From Bacteroidota bacterium (GTDB taxonomy: Bacteria > Bacteroidota > Bacteroidia > AKYH767-A > JAHEYN01): 61,879 nt of DNA. Both the position numbers and the translations under genes were made by a program. The DNA is taken from the NCBI GenBank assembly GCA_947448795.1, contig CANFOZ010000005.1, forward strand, positions 1 to 61,879, read 5' to 3'. Each line of letters begins with the position of its first letter. Within the stretch, counting starts at the first letter, position 1. This document shows, piece after piece, positions 51,401 through 59,976 of this stretch. The notes beneath the pieces are model-generated. The model searched no databases. It saw nothing but the letters and a program-made list of their open reading frames with translations, and had not been told where the DNA came from.

Positions 51401-51853
51401 TGGATACAGGTTTTTATAGACCAGGCGCTTGTACCCTTTGATATGAGCTACCTCATGCTCACTACTAATAAGCGCTGTTTCCTCATCACTGGTTACATCT
51501 TCAGCTATTAGCAGGCTTGCTGGACTTCTGTTTACCCATTCAATTCGAACATTCCCGGTTTGTTTTTCAAGTTTCTCATTTGCCTCCCGCTCTGCGCCCC
51601 ATTCGCGTTTTGGTTTGAATTTATCGATACGCCAGCTCATGCCGTCTTGGGTAAAAAGCGCCCTGATAGGGCCTTCTGTGTATCCGAAAAGAATGCGTGA
51701 TCGAATATCACGGCTCAGTCCATCCAGTTGTGCACGATTCTCTCTGAATACCGCATCGCCAGGTCGTGTTTGTTTCCACGACGGATTGCCCGCCTGTAAA
51801 CTAAATGTAAGAAGCACAAGCAATTGGATAAACAGGAATGTAATTGTCTTCAT
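48413..51853 (-). CDS. large SprB-repeat surface protein with T9SS type B C-terminus
   Basis: I start at the ATG at 51853, giving a signal peptide (MKTITFLFIQLLVLLTFSLQ) and 1146 residues; the longer frame from 51922 adds a basic leader. Residues to about 240 form a DUF7948-like N-terminal domain (HIDLVYTIHPERGIKYAFLV), followed by a beta-propeller-like part with DAAGNVFIYGG and DPSGNSYITSS strands. Five or more SprB-type repeats follow, each with a GGTGPYTYSWSNG-like strand. The end is the gliding-motility C-terminal domain (FVPNAFSPDNDGNNE, FDRWGEKVFQT, GWDGK). SprB in Flavobacterium is the mobile gliding adhesin; a surface adhesin role fits. It is co-transcribed with its PorP/SprF partner. 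Confidence 0.88.
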   Translation of the reverse strand: MKTITFLFIQLLVLLTFSLQAGNPSWKQTRPGDAVFRENRAQLDGLSRDIRSRILFGYTEGPIRALFTQDGMSWRIDKFKPKREWGAEREANEKLEKQTGNVRIEWVNRSPASLLIAEDVTSDEETALISSEHEVAHIKGYKRLVYKNLYPHIDLVYTIHPERGIKYAFLVHPGGDVNAIAMRIQSDRPWTLNTDGELVFKTPLGAIVDHAPSSYLESEQGHFIASRFERSGDVVRFHIDNYDHSSTLIIDPWTATPALPSSNKIWETETDAAGNVFIYGGEMPMVLKKYSTTGTLQWTYTTAWDTTNFWIGTFIVDPSGNSYITSSANGELRKINPSGSSVWYNNPNGLFGPLFEYWHMAFNCDYTELLIGGMRTPSPFSTSSYRGSIMKINLANGSISSYLDVGYTTGGFIPTIKEVRSICSGPNGKYYYLTLDSIGALNSGLTVDYQTSSTYNFTYGIPAYGSTNQGISAMRANSVYLYTQNGTTLHRRNLSTGAIINSVTIPGGVSSTVPFVGGNTPGNSGLDIDSCGNIYVGSTSGVYKFDAALTQLSFSATSGAVYDVDVTSSGNVIACGNGFVSSVNIAACNPMPAQCFTSMMASEAHTTPTCPGACNASATATPIGGTGPYTYSWSNGQLTQTATGLCDGNYTATVSDANGNSYPVTVTIIDPAPLLSSTFSAPAACGISNGSAWVTASGGTGTLTYNWASAGQTNDTITGLASGSYYVTVSDSNSCSIIDTAVVVNTNAPSIATQNSTGLLCNGDSTGVINTSVTGGTTPYVYAWSPIGGNASSASNLPAGNYTLTITDSAGCTSNQNFTIAAPPVLQLSVTVINTTCGNANGSALALANGGTGPINYQWNTGAIGDSTLSSLAAGIYFINVTDVNGCSIIDSITINTSTPAAGLVSTSDVACNGANTGSANIVPVAGIPPYSFTWSNGSSGAGVTGLQAGSYSVSITDSAGCSSAISFNIEQAAAVSLDAGPTLTVADSVPVQISSTDNAMQPSYAWTPAEGLSCSNCPNPLANPQTTTTYTLTLTDANGCSSTDTVRVIVENKCGNVFVPNAFSPDNDGNNEVLYVYGNCITILEFMIFDRWGEKVFQTNDKTVGWDGKLKGVLMNENVFIYYLHATLKNGEEVTKKGNITLIHE

Positions 51854-51912
51854 GCGAACAAATTTAGCATTGTTTTTTATTCTTAACACCTTTTTTAAAC
51901 CTTTGTATTTCT

Positions 51913-51925
51913 GCTTTGTCAAAGC
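51913..51925. promoter_or_regulatory. perfect inverted repeat between divergent genes
   Basis: GCTTTG-T-CAAAGC lies in the 98-bp gap between the SprB-repeat gene (minus) and the first phosphoesterase gene (plus). Its place and symmetry suit an operator acting on both promoters. No regulator is known. Confidence 0.4.
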
Positions 51926-51951
51926 AAAAATGTAAATTTCAAAGATAAACC

Positions 51952-53595
51952 ATGAGCCGAATAGACTATTCTCGCTTCTCCTTGCTAGTTATCTTTTTGC
52001 TAGCCCAGCTTGCAGTTCACGCACAAACATTCGATATTGTTCTCGGACGACCAACAGGTTCATCCATTACAGCAAGCGTCATGTTCAACCAAGCCGAAGA
52101 GTTCTATTTCGAATACGGTACCTCTTCGGGTGTATACAACGCTTCATCAATCAATTTTACCGCTGCTCCCAACGTACCCGTAGAGGCCGATATAACTGGT
52201 CTAACTGCGAACACGCTTTATTATTATCGACTGAAACACCATGCTGTCGGTGCTTCCACCTATAACACAAGCTCCGAGTATACATTCCATACCCAGCGTG
52301 CCGTAGGCAGTGAGTTCTCCTTCACGGTAGAAGCCGATGAGCACCTCTACGATAAAAAAGGTGTGCAGAGCATTTACAATATATGCTTGGATAATCAAGC
52401 CAAGGACAAGCCTGATTTTATGTTCTCCCTGGGCGATACCTTCGGTGATGACCATACGGCCTTTACCATCACCTCAGACACATTAGACGAATTGCATCGC
52501 TTCTATCGTCCTTTTCTCGGACGTATCACCCACTCAGTGCCGTTCTATTTCTGCTTGGGAAATCACGAGGGAGAGAACGACTATTACATGCTGCAGAATC
52601 CGCCGAACAACTTGGCCATTATGGGTACGCTTTGGCGCAAATACTATTATCCGAATCCGTATCCGAACAACTTTTACACCGGTAATACAGAAGTAGAACC
52701 TTATGGTGTTGGCACTCCGGAAAACTATTATGCATTCACATGGGGCAATGCCTTATTCGTGGTGTTGGACGTCTATCGAAACGAATGCGACACATCGCCG
52801 AAGCCACAAGGTTGGAACTGGTCTTTGGGTCAACCGCAATACGATTGGCTGAAAACTACCTTGGAAGGAAGTCAAGCCCAATATAAATTCGTGTTCGCAC
52901 ACCATGTGCGTGGTCAAGGCCGCGGTGGAATTCTAGAAGCGAAGTTGTATGAGTGGGGTGGCTACGAGCAAAATGGAACATCCTACACCTTTCCGGCAAA
53001 CAGACCAACAATGGCCAAGCCCATCCATCAACTTTTTATTGATAACGGCGTGACGATTTTCTTCCAAGGCCATGACCACGTCTTCGCGCACGAAGTGATG
53101 GATAACATCACCTACCAAGCGGTACCGATGCCAAGCGATTCAACCTATATGATCGGCAAATTAGCCAATGCCGATGCGTATGTTTCAGACACACTCGATG
53201 GAACAGGACATATCCGTGTGAAAATCAATCCTACTTGCGTAAAGGTGGATTATGTAAAAGCGTACTTGCCCGCCGATACCTTGAGTGGCCAACATCACAA
53301 CGGCGAAATCGGATTTACCTATACGCTCGGTACATGTTCACCAACCGGCATAAGCAAGCCCGGACTCGAACAGGCTGTGATGGTCTATCCGAATCCCGCA
53401 AAAGATCTGCTGGTCGTGCAGCTACCCCCTGAACTCGAAAAGTATCGTATTCGCTTGCTGAACCTCTTGGGACAAGAAGTATTGAATACGAGATCAACGA
53501 GCATTGATGTGCGCGCCCTTCCGAGCGGAGTGTATATTATGTCTCTGGAATCGGCTCAGGTAACCCTTACTCGCAAAGTCATCATCAACCATTAA
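51952..53595 (+). CDS. secreted metallophosphoesterase with T9SS sorting domain (copy 1)
   Basis: The 547-residue protein has a signal peptide (ending VHAQ), an N-terminal fibronectin-like domain as in purple acid phosphatases (about 25-115), and a calcineurin-type phosphoesterase domain. Metal ligands are visible in order: Asp129 and His131 in VEADEHLYD, Asp162 in LGD, Asn204-His205 in LGNHEGE, His317/318 in FAHHVRG and His374-Asp375-His376 in FQGHDHVF. The type A sorting domain starts MVYPNPAKDLL. It hydrolyses a phosphomonoester or diester outside the cell. The next gene, 18 bp away, is a clear paralogue. Confidence 0.9.
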   Translation: MSRIDYSRFSLLVIFLLAQLAVHAQTFDIVLGRPTGSSITASVMFNQAEEFYFEYGTSSGVYNASSINFTAAPNVPVEADITGLTANTLYYYRLKHHAVGASTYNTSSEYTFHTQRAVGSEFSFTVEADEHLYDKKGVQSIYNICLDNQAKDKPDFMFSLGDTFGDDHTAFTITSDTLDELHRFYRPFLGRITHSVPFYFCLGNHEGENDYYMLQNPPNNLAIMGTLWRKYYYPNPYPNNFYTGNTEVEPYGVGTPENYYAFTWGNALFVVLDVYRNECDTSPKPQGWNWSLGQPQYDWLKTTLEGSQAQYKFVFAHHVRGQGRGGILEAKLYEWGGYEQNGTSYTFPANRPTMAKPIHQLFIDNGVTIFFQGHDHVFAHEVMDNITYQAVPMPSDSTYMIGKLANADAYVSDTLDGTGHIRVKINPTCVKVDYVKAYLPADTLSGQHHNGEIGFTYTLGTCSPTGISKPGLEQAVMVYPNPAKDLLVVQLPPELEKYRIRLLNLLGQEVLNTRSTSIDVRALPSGVYIMSLESAQVTLTRKVIINH

Positions 53596-53613
53596 TTTCA
53601 TAACCTCCCATTT

Positions 53614-55335
53614 ATGAAACTGCTGAACCCCATTCTTCTTGTATTGCTCTTTACAGGTCTTCTGAGCACCGGTAAGGCCCAGAATATGATGTTTTCGGAG
53701 CTACTCGGCCGACCTACAGACCACAGCATCACCATTCAAGCCTTCTTTGCTGATTCGGTGGAAATGAGCATTCAATATGGCACTAACCCGGGTAATTATA
53801 CGAGTCAAACTGCTTGGCAAGCCTTCTCGGATAGCATGCCTGCTGAAGTTGTAGTGAGCGGTCTACAAGCGGATACGCGGTATTTCTATCGCATGAATTA
53901 TCGCTTGCCCGGCTCCACGAATGTGATACAGCGTCCGGAGTATACCTTTCAAACCCAACGCTCACCGGGCCGTACCTTCTCTTTCGTTGTAGAAGCCGAT
54001 CCGCACCTCGATGCGCAAAGTGACTCCACTTTGTATAAGCTCTGTCTGCAAAACCAACTCGAAGATCAACCGGATTTCATGATTGATTTGGGTGATGTGA
54101 TGATGACCGACAAGCTGCGCAATGCTTCCAATGTGGTGCCGCACGACACCGTACCCTACCGTTGTAAATTATTTCGGTCCTATTACCAGCGTTCATGCCA
54201 CTCAATGCCCTTGTTCATGGCACTGGGAAACCACGAAGGCGAAGCAGGTTGGTACAACCTTGGTCAAGGGAATGATATGTCTATCTGGGACTCGCAAGAG
54301 CGCAAAAAGTATTTCCCGAACCCCATCCCCGATAACTTTTACAGCGGAGATACAACGAATAATCCATTCGTTGGGGTGCGCGAGAATTTCTACACCTGGC
54401 AATGGGGTGATGCGCAGTTCATCGTGCTCGATCCCTATTGGTACACCATGACCAAGCCCGACTCTTTGCATGGCTGGTATTGGTCCTTAGGCAAACCGCA
54501 ATACGATTGGCTAAAACGCACACTCGAGAACAGCACTGCAAAATTCAAGTTTGTTTTTGCCCACCAAATCATCGGTGGCGACCCTGAAGGACGCGGCGGT
54601 GTTGAATATGCCGACAAATATGAATGGGGTGGCAACAACCTCGATGGAACGCCCGGTTTTGCCGCTAATCGCCCGGGATGGTATAAGCCAATCCGTGAAT
54701 TATTAGAGGAAAATCACGTGAACATATTCTTTCACGGCCACGATCATTTCTTCGGCAAGCAAGACCTCAACTGTCTCGTCTATCAAGAGGTTCCGCAGCC
54801 GAGTCACCCCAATTTTAGTACTGCAACCTATGCCACCACATACGGCTATGTGCAAGGACAAATTTTGCCAAACTCCGGACACATGCGCGTGACCGTCATG
54901 GATACCGTCGTCAAAGTTGAATATGTGCGCGCCTATCTTCCTCAAAATGAAAACGGCACGCGACACAACAAAGATGTTTCAGCTAGCTATTTTATACCGG
55001 CATTCAATTGCTACGACTCCCTTTCAATGAGTACGCCCGTTATATGGAATAGTAACTACGGCGAAGACATCGCGTATCCGAATCCTTTTAGTCATGAAAC
55101 GGTGATTCCGGTGGATGTGCCGTCAACAATGCCTTTGCGCTTGGTTATTCTTGATCCCCTAGGCCGTGTCGTGCGTACCTTGTTGAATGGTCACACACTC
55201 GAACAAGGATCTTACAAATTGGTGTGGGATGGCTTGGATGCCAATAACGGTCAGCTTCCATCAGGCAATTATTCCTTCATGCTTACAGGTAATGCCGGTT
55301 TGTTGAAAACAGGCAAGCTCGTATTGATCAGATGA
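53614..55335 (+). CDS. secreted metallophosphoesterase (copy 2)
   Basis: The 573-residue protein has the same architecture as its upstream neighbour: signal peptide (ending GKAQ), a fibronectin-like domain opening with ELLGRPTDHSIT (compare VLGRPTGSSIT), and the phosphoesterase ligands Asp129, His131, Asp161, Asn206, His207 and HGHDHFF. It differs at the C-terminus, which is a FlgD-like T9SS domain (YPNPFSHETV, LDPLGRVVRTLLNG, WDGLDANNGQLPSG). The two copies are thus an old duplication with exchanged sorting domains. The YHYH gene follows after 28 bp. Confidence 0.88.
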   Translation: MKLLNPILLVLLFTGLLSTGKAQNMMFSELLGRPTDHSITIQAFFADSVEMSIQYGTNPGNYTSQTAWQAFSDSMPAEVVVSGLQADTRYFYRMNYRLPGSTNVIQRPEYTFQTQRSPGRTFSFVVEADPHLDAQSDSTLYKLCLQNQLEDQPDFMIDLGDVMMTDKLRNASNVVPHDTVPYRCKLFRSYYQRSCHSMPLFMALGNHEGEAGWYNLGQGNDMSIWDSQERKKYFPNPIPDNFYSGDTTNNPFVGVRENFYTWQWGDAQFIVLDPYWYTMTKPDSLHGWYWSLGKPQYDWLKRTLENSTAKFKFVFAHQIIGGDPEGRGGVEYADKYEWGGNNLDGTPGFAANRPGWYKPIRELLEENHVNIFFHGHDHFFGKQDLNCLVYQEVPQPSHPNFSTATYATTYGYVQGQILPNSGHMRVTVMDTVVKVEYVRAYLPQNENGTRHNKDVSASYFIPAFNCYDSLSMSTPVIWNSNYGEDIAYPNPFSHETVIPVDVPSTMPLRLVILDPLGRVVRTLLNGHTLEQGSYKLVWDGLDANNGQLPSGNYSFMLTGNAGLLKTGKLVLIR

Positions 55336-55363
55336 TTACATTTACTAATACAAAACAATAACC

Positions 55364-56968
55364 ATGAAAAAAGTACTCACCTTGCTACTGCTGATTTTCG
55401 CATCAACAGCTTTTGCCCACGATTTGAATTACGAACGCGTGATTGCGCGGACCTGGCACAAGCAACACGATGGTCGTGAGTTACACGGTACTTTTTTCAT
55501 GCACAAAGCGGATCGGGTGTATCTGCAGGATGCACAAGGTGCTGTTTTTACGGTTTATTTTAACGATTTGTCGGCTGCCGACCAAGCATTTGTTCAAGCC
55601 AAGGATAATCAAATTGCACGTTTGAATTCATTCAATACATCGGTTTCAAATCCGGAAGTCGCTCAATCAGTTCCGTATGGTAAATATGCTTTTGTTTTTT
55701 GCCTGCTTTTGCTGGCGGGTCTATTGGCTATGCGTTTCCTTGAAAAACAAAGTTTGCGCTATGTGCTGCCGGTATTGGGTTTTGGAGTGATGACATTGCT
55801 ATACAGCTTCTCTGGAAAGCCATTGCACATGCTGCAAGCTGCCAACGATCCAATCGCGATGGATTCGGCTTTCGCCCCCTTCCGTCCGAACGTGCATACC
55901 TTTTGGGACGCTACGTATTTTCATGTTGAATCGCGAGGGATACCCGCTACGCACGAAATGATGGTGGGCATCTCCAACCACGGCTGGCAGCAACAAGTGC
56001 CGATTCCGCAGTGTTACATGGACACGAACTCATGGAGCATTCCATTGAATCCGGTCATGGCCGCGAGTCCAATTCCGGTTGATTCCGTTCATTTCACACG
56101 CGGAGCGATTGCTATCGCCGTGAACGGGGTGCCAATTTTCAACGTACACACGAATACCGGCGTCGATTCTTACTTAGATGGTCAATTGGATATCTACGGG
56201 GGCCATTGCGGTCGTGCCGATGATTACCACTATCACACAGCACCGCTTAGCCTTTACAGTTATACAAGTGCGCATCTTCCGATTGCCTATGGACTTGATG
56301 GCTTTGCTGTTTACGGCTCTATTGAGCCCGATGGCAGTGCCATGCAGACACTGGATGCGAATCATGGTCACTTGGGTACCAATGGCGTGTATCACTACCA
56401 CGGCACCGCAACTGCACCGTATATGATTGCAGCCATGGCCGGCGAGGTAACAGAAGATGCAACCCATCAGCTCATTCCGCAGCCGGCAGCACATCCGGTG
56501 CGTCCATCCCTCACACCGCTCAATGGTGCTTTGATTACCGCGTGTACTCCAAATGCGAACAACAACGGGTATAATCTTACCTATACGCTCAACGGTGTTA
56601 CCGATTCGGTTGTTTACAGCTGGACTAACAATGGTCAGTATGCCTTTAATTTTTACGTGAATGGTGTTTTAACCACCAACAATTACAATGGTTTCACGCA
56701 ATGTACGGTGCCACTTACTCCGGTAGGAATTACGCCAGAAAATAGTGTGGCAACAGAATTAAACATCTATCCAAATCCGGTTACAAAAACACTGTATCTC
56801 AAGGGTGCTGCTGGTTTAGTTCGCATCTATTCCATAGATGGGAAACAAGTTTTTATGTCCAACGCAACAGTTCAAACCATCGATGTAAGTCGATTTGACA
56901 GAGGGCTCTACATGCTATCTGTAGAGAATGAAAAAGGCCGTGTTACCAAGAAGTTCATCGTCCAATAA
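55364..56968 (+). CDS. YHYH-domain protein with SHD1-like N-terminus, two membrane helices and T9SS domain
   Basis: The 534-residue protein has a signal peptide (ending AFAH). An SHD1-like module lies at 27-80 (RTWHKQHDGRELHGTFF, VYFNDLSAADQAFV). Two strongly hydrophobic helices follow at about 107-124 and 131-148. The YHYH domain occupies about 165-365, with the motif twice: DYHYH at 287-291 and VYHYH at 342-346, each preceded by histidine- and glycine-rich stretches suited to metal binding. A type A sorting domain begins NIYPNPVTKTL. Internal membrane helices are unexpected in a T9SS cargo. YHYH protein function is unknown. It lies in a run of same-strand genes with gaps of 7-30 bp. Confidence 0.82.
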   Translation: MKKVLTLLLLIFASTAFAHDLNYERVIARTWHKQHDGRELHGTFFMHKADRVYLQDAQGAVFTVYFNDLSAADQAFVQAKDNQIARLNSFNTSVSNPEVAQSVPYGKYAFVFCLLLLAGLLAMRFLEKQSLRYVLPVLGFGVMTLLYSFSGKPLHMLQAANDPIAMDSAFAPFRPNVHTFWDATYFHVESRGIPATHEMMVGISNHGWQQQVPIPQCYMDTNSWSIPLNPVMAASPIPVDSVHFTRGAIAIAVNGVPIFNVHTNTGVDSYLDGQLDIYGGHCGRADDYHYHTAPLSLYSYTSAHLPIAYGLDGFAVYGSIEPDGSAMQTLDANHGHLGTNGVYHYHGTATAPYMIAAMAGEVTEDATHQLIPQPAAHPVRPSLTPLNGALITACTPNANNNGYNLTYTLNGVTDSVVYSWTNNGQYAFNFYVNGVLTTNNYNGFTQCTVPLTPVGITPENSVATELNIYPNPVTKTLYLKGAAGLVRIYSIDGKQVFMSNATVQTIDVSRFDRGLYMLSVENEKGRVTKKFIVQ

Positions 56969-56975
56969 AAGCACA

Positions 56976-58202
56976 ATGAAACTTCTTTTTACTGCGTTCT
57001 TCACCGCGCTGACTGGCTTTGCATATGCGCAATACAACGGCACGGGTTCTGTAACACAAGGCCCTGCCGCAACTGTATTTAGCAACATGTACACCTGCAC
57101 CGGCGGGCGTGTGACGAATGTCGGCACCATCACGGCAAGCGACAACACCGTGTGGACAGTGCCTGCAGCTGTGAATTTTCAAAGCAGCGCATTTCCCTTT
57201 GCATCCGATCTTTACAATCCTTGTACCGGTCCTTTGTATGCCAATACAGCAGCTGCTTTGGCAGCTCTAACCGGCAGCGATACCATCACCATTGATACAG
57301 ATGGAGAACTGATTACGGCTTTTGTTTTTGCCGATAATTATTTTGAGATGTACATCAATGGAACCGCTGTTGGTAAAGACGATGTGCCCTTCACGCAGTT
57401 CAACTCAAACATCATCCGCTTCCGTGTGAAACGGCCATTTACCATCGCCATGCATTTGGTCGATTGGGAAGAAAATCTCGGCCTGGGTTCTGAAAACAAC
57501 AACGGCTTTTCCTATCATCCCGGCGATGGCGGCATGGTGGCTGTTTTTAAAGATGCGAGTGGCAATATCATTGCAAAAACTGGATCTGATTGGAAAGCGC
57601 AAACCTTTTATACCGCACCGATTACCGATCTTGCTTGCCCAACTGAAACGGGTGCCCTGCGATCTTCATCTGCTTGCAGCACCGCCGACTCCAACAACGG
57701 AAGTCAATACTATGGTTTGCATTGGGCTTTGCCAACGAATTGGATGGATGCGGCCTACAACGATGCCGATTGGCCGAACGCAAACACATTTACCAATGCT
57801 GAGATTGGCGTGAACAACAAACCGGCGTACACCAATTTCACCGATATCTTCGATGCACCTGCCAAAGATGCCGAATTCATCTGGAGCAGCAACGTCATTC
57901 TCGACAACGAAGTGATCGTGCGATATAAAGTTTTAGCGGCATCAATACCAAGTGATAAATCGCTCTTGCAACCCATCGAGCTAATTCCCAACCCCGCTTC
58001 TAAATTCGTCGACATACGCGCCGCTGCTGACATGAAACCAGGATCCATTGAAATTTTCAACACCTTGGGTGATTGTGTTTATACATCAGTCGGCTCTGAA
58101 ACACGCATTGACACAAGCACTTGGCCTTCGGGTTGCTATGTCGTGAAATATACCTCCAGCAACGGCTCACAGTTCCGCAAACTCATTATCCAGTCCAATT
58201 AA
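56976..58202 (+). CDS. secreted protein of unknown function with T9SS sorting domain
   Basis: I choose the ATG at 56976 (signal peptide MKLLFTAFFTALTGFAYAQ), 7 bp behind the YHYH stop; an earlier in-frame start at 56928 would overlap that gene. The 408-residue product has one large beta-rich domain with FADNYFEMYINGTAVGKD, a phrase typical of galactose-binding-like or PA14-like lectin folds, and LHWALPTNWMDAAYNDADWP later. A sorting domain begins LIPNPASKFVDIR. The fold suggests carbohydrate or ligand binding. It probably works with the adjacent YHYH protein. Confidence 0.7.
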   Translation: MKLLFTAFFTALTGFAYAQYNGTGSVTQGPAATVFSNMYTCTGGRVTNVGTITASDNTVWTVPAAVNFQSSAFPFASDLYNPCTGPLYANTAAALAALTGSDTITIDTDGELITAFVFADNYFEMYINGTAVGKDDVPFTQFNSNIIRFRVKRPFTIAMHLVDWEENLGLGSENNNGFSYHPGDGGMVAVFKDASGNIIAKTGSDWKAQTFYTAPITDLACPTETGALRSSSACSTADSNNGSQYYGLHWALPTNWMDAAYNDADWPNANTFTNAEIGVNNKPAYTNFTDIFDAPAKDAEFIWSSNVILDNEVIVRYKVLAASIPSDKSLLQPIELIPNPASKFVDIRAAADMKPGSIEIFNTLGDCVYTSVGSETRIDTSTWPSGCYVVKYTSSNGSQFRKLIIQSN

Positions 58203-58211
58203 TAAAGCATT

Positions 58212-59393
58212 ATGAAGTTCAAAATCTCGCTCTTATTGCTGCTTTTCATCAGCTCAATGTCCATTGCGCAAACGGTTGTGAAAACGATGAAGCGCTTGCC
58301 GGATACAGGGCAAACAATGAGCTATACAAGCACTGCTGGCGAGGACAACGACTACAGCATAAACACCCCATCCTTTATTGATCATGGAAACGGCACCATC
58401 ACCGATACCATCACGGGTTTAATGTGGATGACAATGGACGGTGGCGAGATGACCATCGAAAATGCTCGATTGTATGCAGATACCTGCACTGCATCCGGCT
58501 ATAGCGATTGGCGCTTGCCCTTGCCAATCGAATCGTATAGTATCCTGAATCATCAGGCAAACAACCCGGCCATTTTCTCAACCTACTTCACCAGTACGAC
58601 GGCGGAATACTGGTGGACTTCAGTCGTGCAATGCAACGACAGCAATAAAATATGGGCGACAAATGCCGGAGGAGGAATCGGTAATCATCCCAAAACAGAA
58701 ACCATCAGCGCCGGTGGAACAAAGCATTTTCATGCTCGCCTCGTACGCGATGTGCAAACACCATTTATCCTAACCGACCGATACACCAATCAGCAAGACG
58801 GAACGTTTCGCGATGAGCTGACCAACTTGGTTTGGCAGCAGACGGCGCTTACAGATTCTATCACCTGGGAGGATGCCTTGCATTATGCCGACACCTGTGC
58901 GTTGGCCGCACACAGCGACTGGCGTTTGCCCAATGTGAAAGAAATTCAATCCCTCAACGAAGAATCGCATTTCGGCCCATCCATCAACACAAACTACATA
59001 CAAAATGTGGGTGTTGGAAAGGTGTGGTCATCCACCTCGCTGCCGAATCAAACCGCGAAAGCCTGGTATTTAGATACACAATACGGCATCACCACGTATC
59101 AAAACAAGATTAACAAATTAAAGGTTTTGTTGGTGAGAGGACCTGAACAACCCGCTATTCCTAGTGCTGTGCACCCTGAATTTGAGAAGCCGGCTGATCA
59201 TGCGTTTCCGAATCCATTTCACAACACCATTCATCTTTTAGGTGACAAAGAGCAGAACGCTGTATTGTTCACTATCTTGGGTGAATGTGTATATGCAGGG
59301 AAAGACATTGCCGCACAGGATTTTTCCAAATTACCGGCAGGTGTGTATATCTTAAAGACGCCGATGTACACCGAGAAGTTAATCAAGCAATAA
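58212..59393 (+). CDS. secreted DUF1566 (Lcl C-terminal) repeat protein with T9SS sorting domain
   Basis: The 393-residue protein has a signal peptide (ending SIAQ) and two DUF1566 modules. Each has a GTITDTITGLMWM or GTFRDELTNLVWQQ entry, a Cys in YADTC, and a SDWRLP motif, as in Legionella Lcl, whose C-terminus binds glycosaminoglycans. A type A sorting domain ends KLIKQ. That sorting domain closely resembles the one on the nearby sulfatase (GKD, then FS-LP-GVY-LK). It may bind sulfated polymers together with the sulfatase; this is inference. Confidence 0.85.
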   Translation: MKFKISLLLLLFISSMSIAQTVVKTMKRLPDTGQTMSYTSTAGEDNDYSINTPSFIDHGNGTITDTITGLMWMTMDGGEMTIENARLYADTCTASGYSDWRLPLPIESYSILNHQANNPAIFSTYFTSTTAEYWWTSVVQCNDSNKIWATNAGGGIGNHPKTETISAGGTKHFHARLVRDVQTPFILTDRYTNQQDGTFRDELTNLVWQQTALTDSITWEDALHYADTCALAAHSDWRLPNVKEIQSLNEESHFGPSINTNYIQNVGVGKVWSSTSLPNQTAKAWYLDTQYGITTYQNKINKLKVLLVRGPEQPAIPSAVHPEFEKPADHAFPNPFHNTIHLLGDKEQNAVLFTILGECVYAGKDIAAQDFSKLPAGVYILKTPMYTEKLIKQ

Positions 59394-59400
59394 GGCTTTC

Positions 59401-59967
59401 ATGAACACGGGGTCGCTTATTTGGCAGTATCTGCAGATCGGCTTCACGCATGTCTTGCCGCTCGGTTTCGATCATCTTTTATTTATCCTCACCTTGTTTT
59501 TCATGCCGGGCGGCTTCCGGTCGATACTGCTTGCCTGCACCATTTTTACATTGGCACATTCCCTATCGTTAGCCCTTGCAGCAAGCGGTTTGGTGCTGCC
59601 TCAAGCCAACCTCATTGAACCCTTTATCGCCTTGTCAATTGTTATTTCTGCTTTAGGCAATATCGTAAGCAAGGAAGAGGGCAGATGGAGGTACCCGCTC
59701 GTTGGACTCTTCGGACTTATTCACGGCTTGGGTTTTGCTTCAGCGCTTAAAGACGCTGGCCTGCCATCCAAAGGATTTTTTACCGCATTGATATCATTTA
59801 ATGTCGGTGTGGAGCTCGCGCAAATTAGCGTGCTTTTAATCGCTTACGTTTTGGTAACGATACCTTTCGGCGCTAAAACATGGTATAAAACGCGATTAGC
59901 GTATCCCTCCTGCGCAATTATCGCCGCGGTAGGCATGTATTGGCTAATAGAGCGATCAATCGTTTAA
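59401..59967 (+). CDS. HupE/UreJ-family membrane protein
   Basis: The 188-residue protein has six hydrophobic helices and the family pattern GFTHVLPLGFDHLLFIL in helix 1, FTLAHSLSLALA, and LIHGLGFASAL later. HupE/UreJ proteins are thought to import nickel or other metal ions, and the HxxxxGxDH motif may bind metal. It has no sorting domain and sits in the inner membrane. It is the last gene of the phosphoesterase-YHYH run, 7 bp behind the DUF1566 gene, hinting that metal supply is linked to the secreted metalloenzymes. Confidence 0.85.
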   Translation: MNTGSLIWQYLQIGFTHVLPLGFDHLLFILTLFFMPGGFRSILLACTIFTLAHSLSLALAASGLVLPQANLIEPFIALSIVISALGNIVSKEEGRWRYPLVGLFGLIHGLGFASALKDAGLPSKGFFTALISFNVGVELAQISVLLIAYVLVTIPFGAKTWYKTRLAYPSCAIIAAVGMYWLIERSIV

Positions 59968-59976
59968 AAGCAAGAT

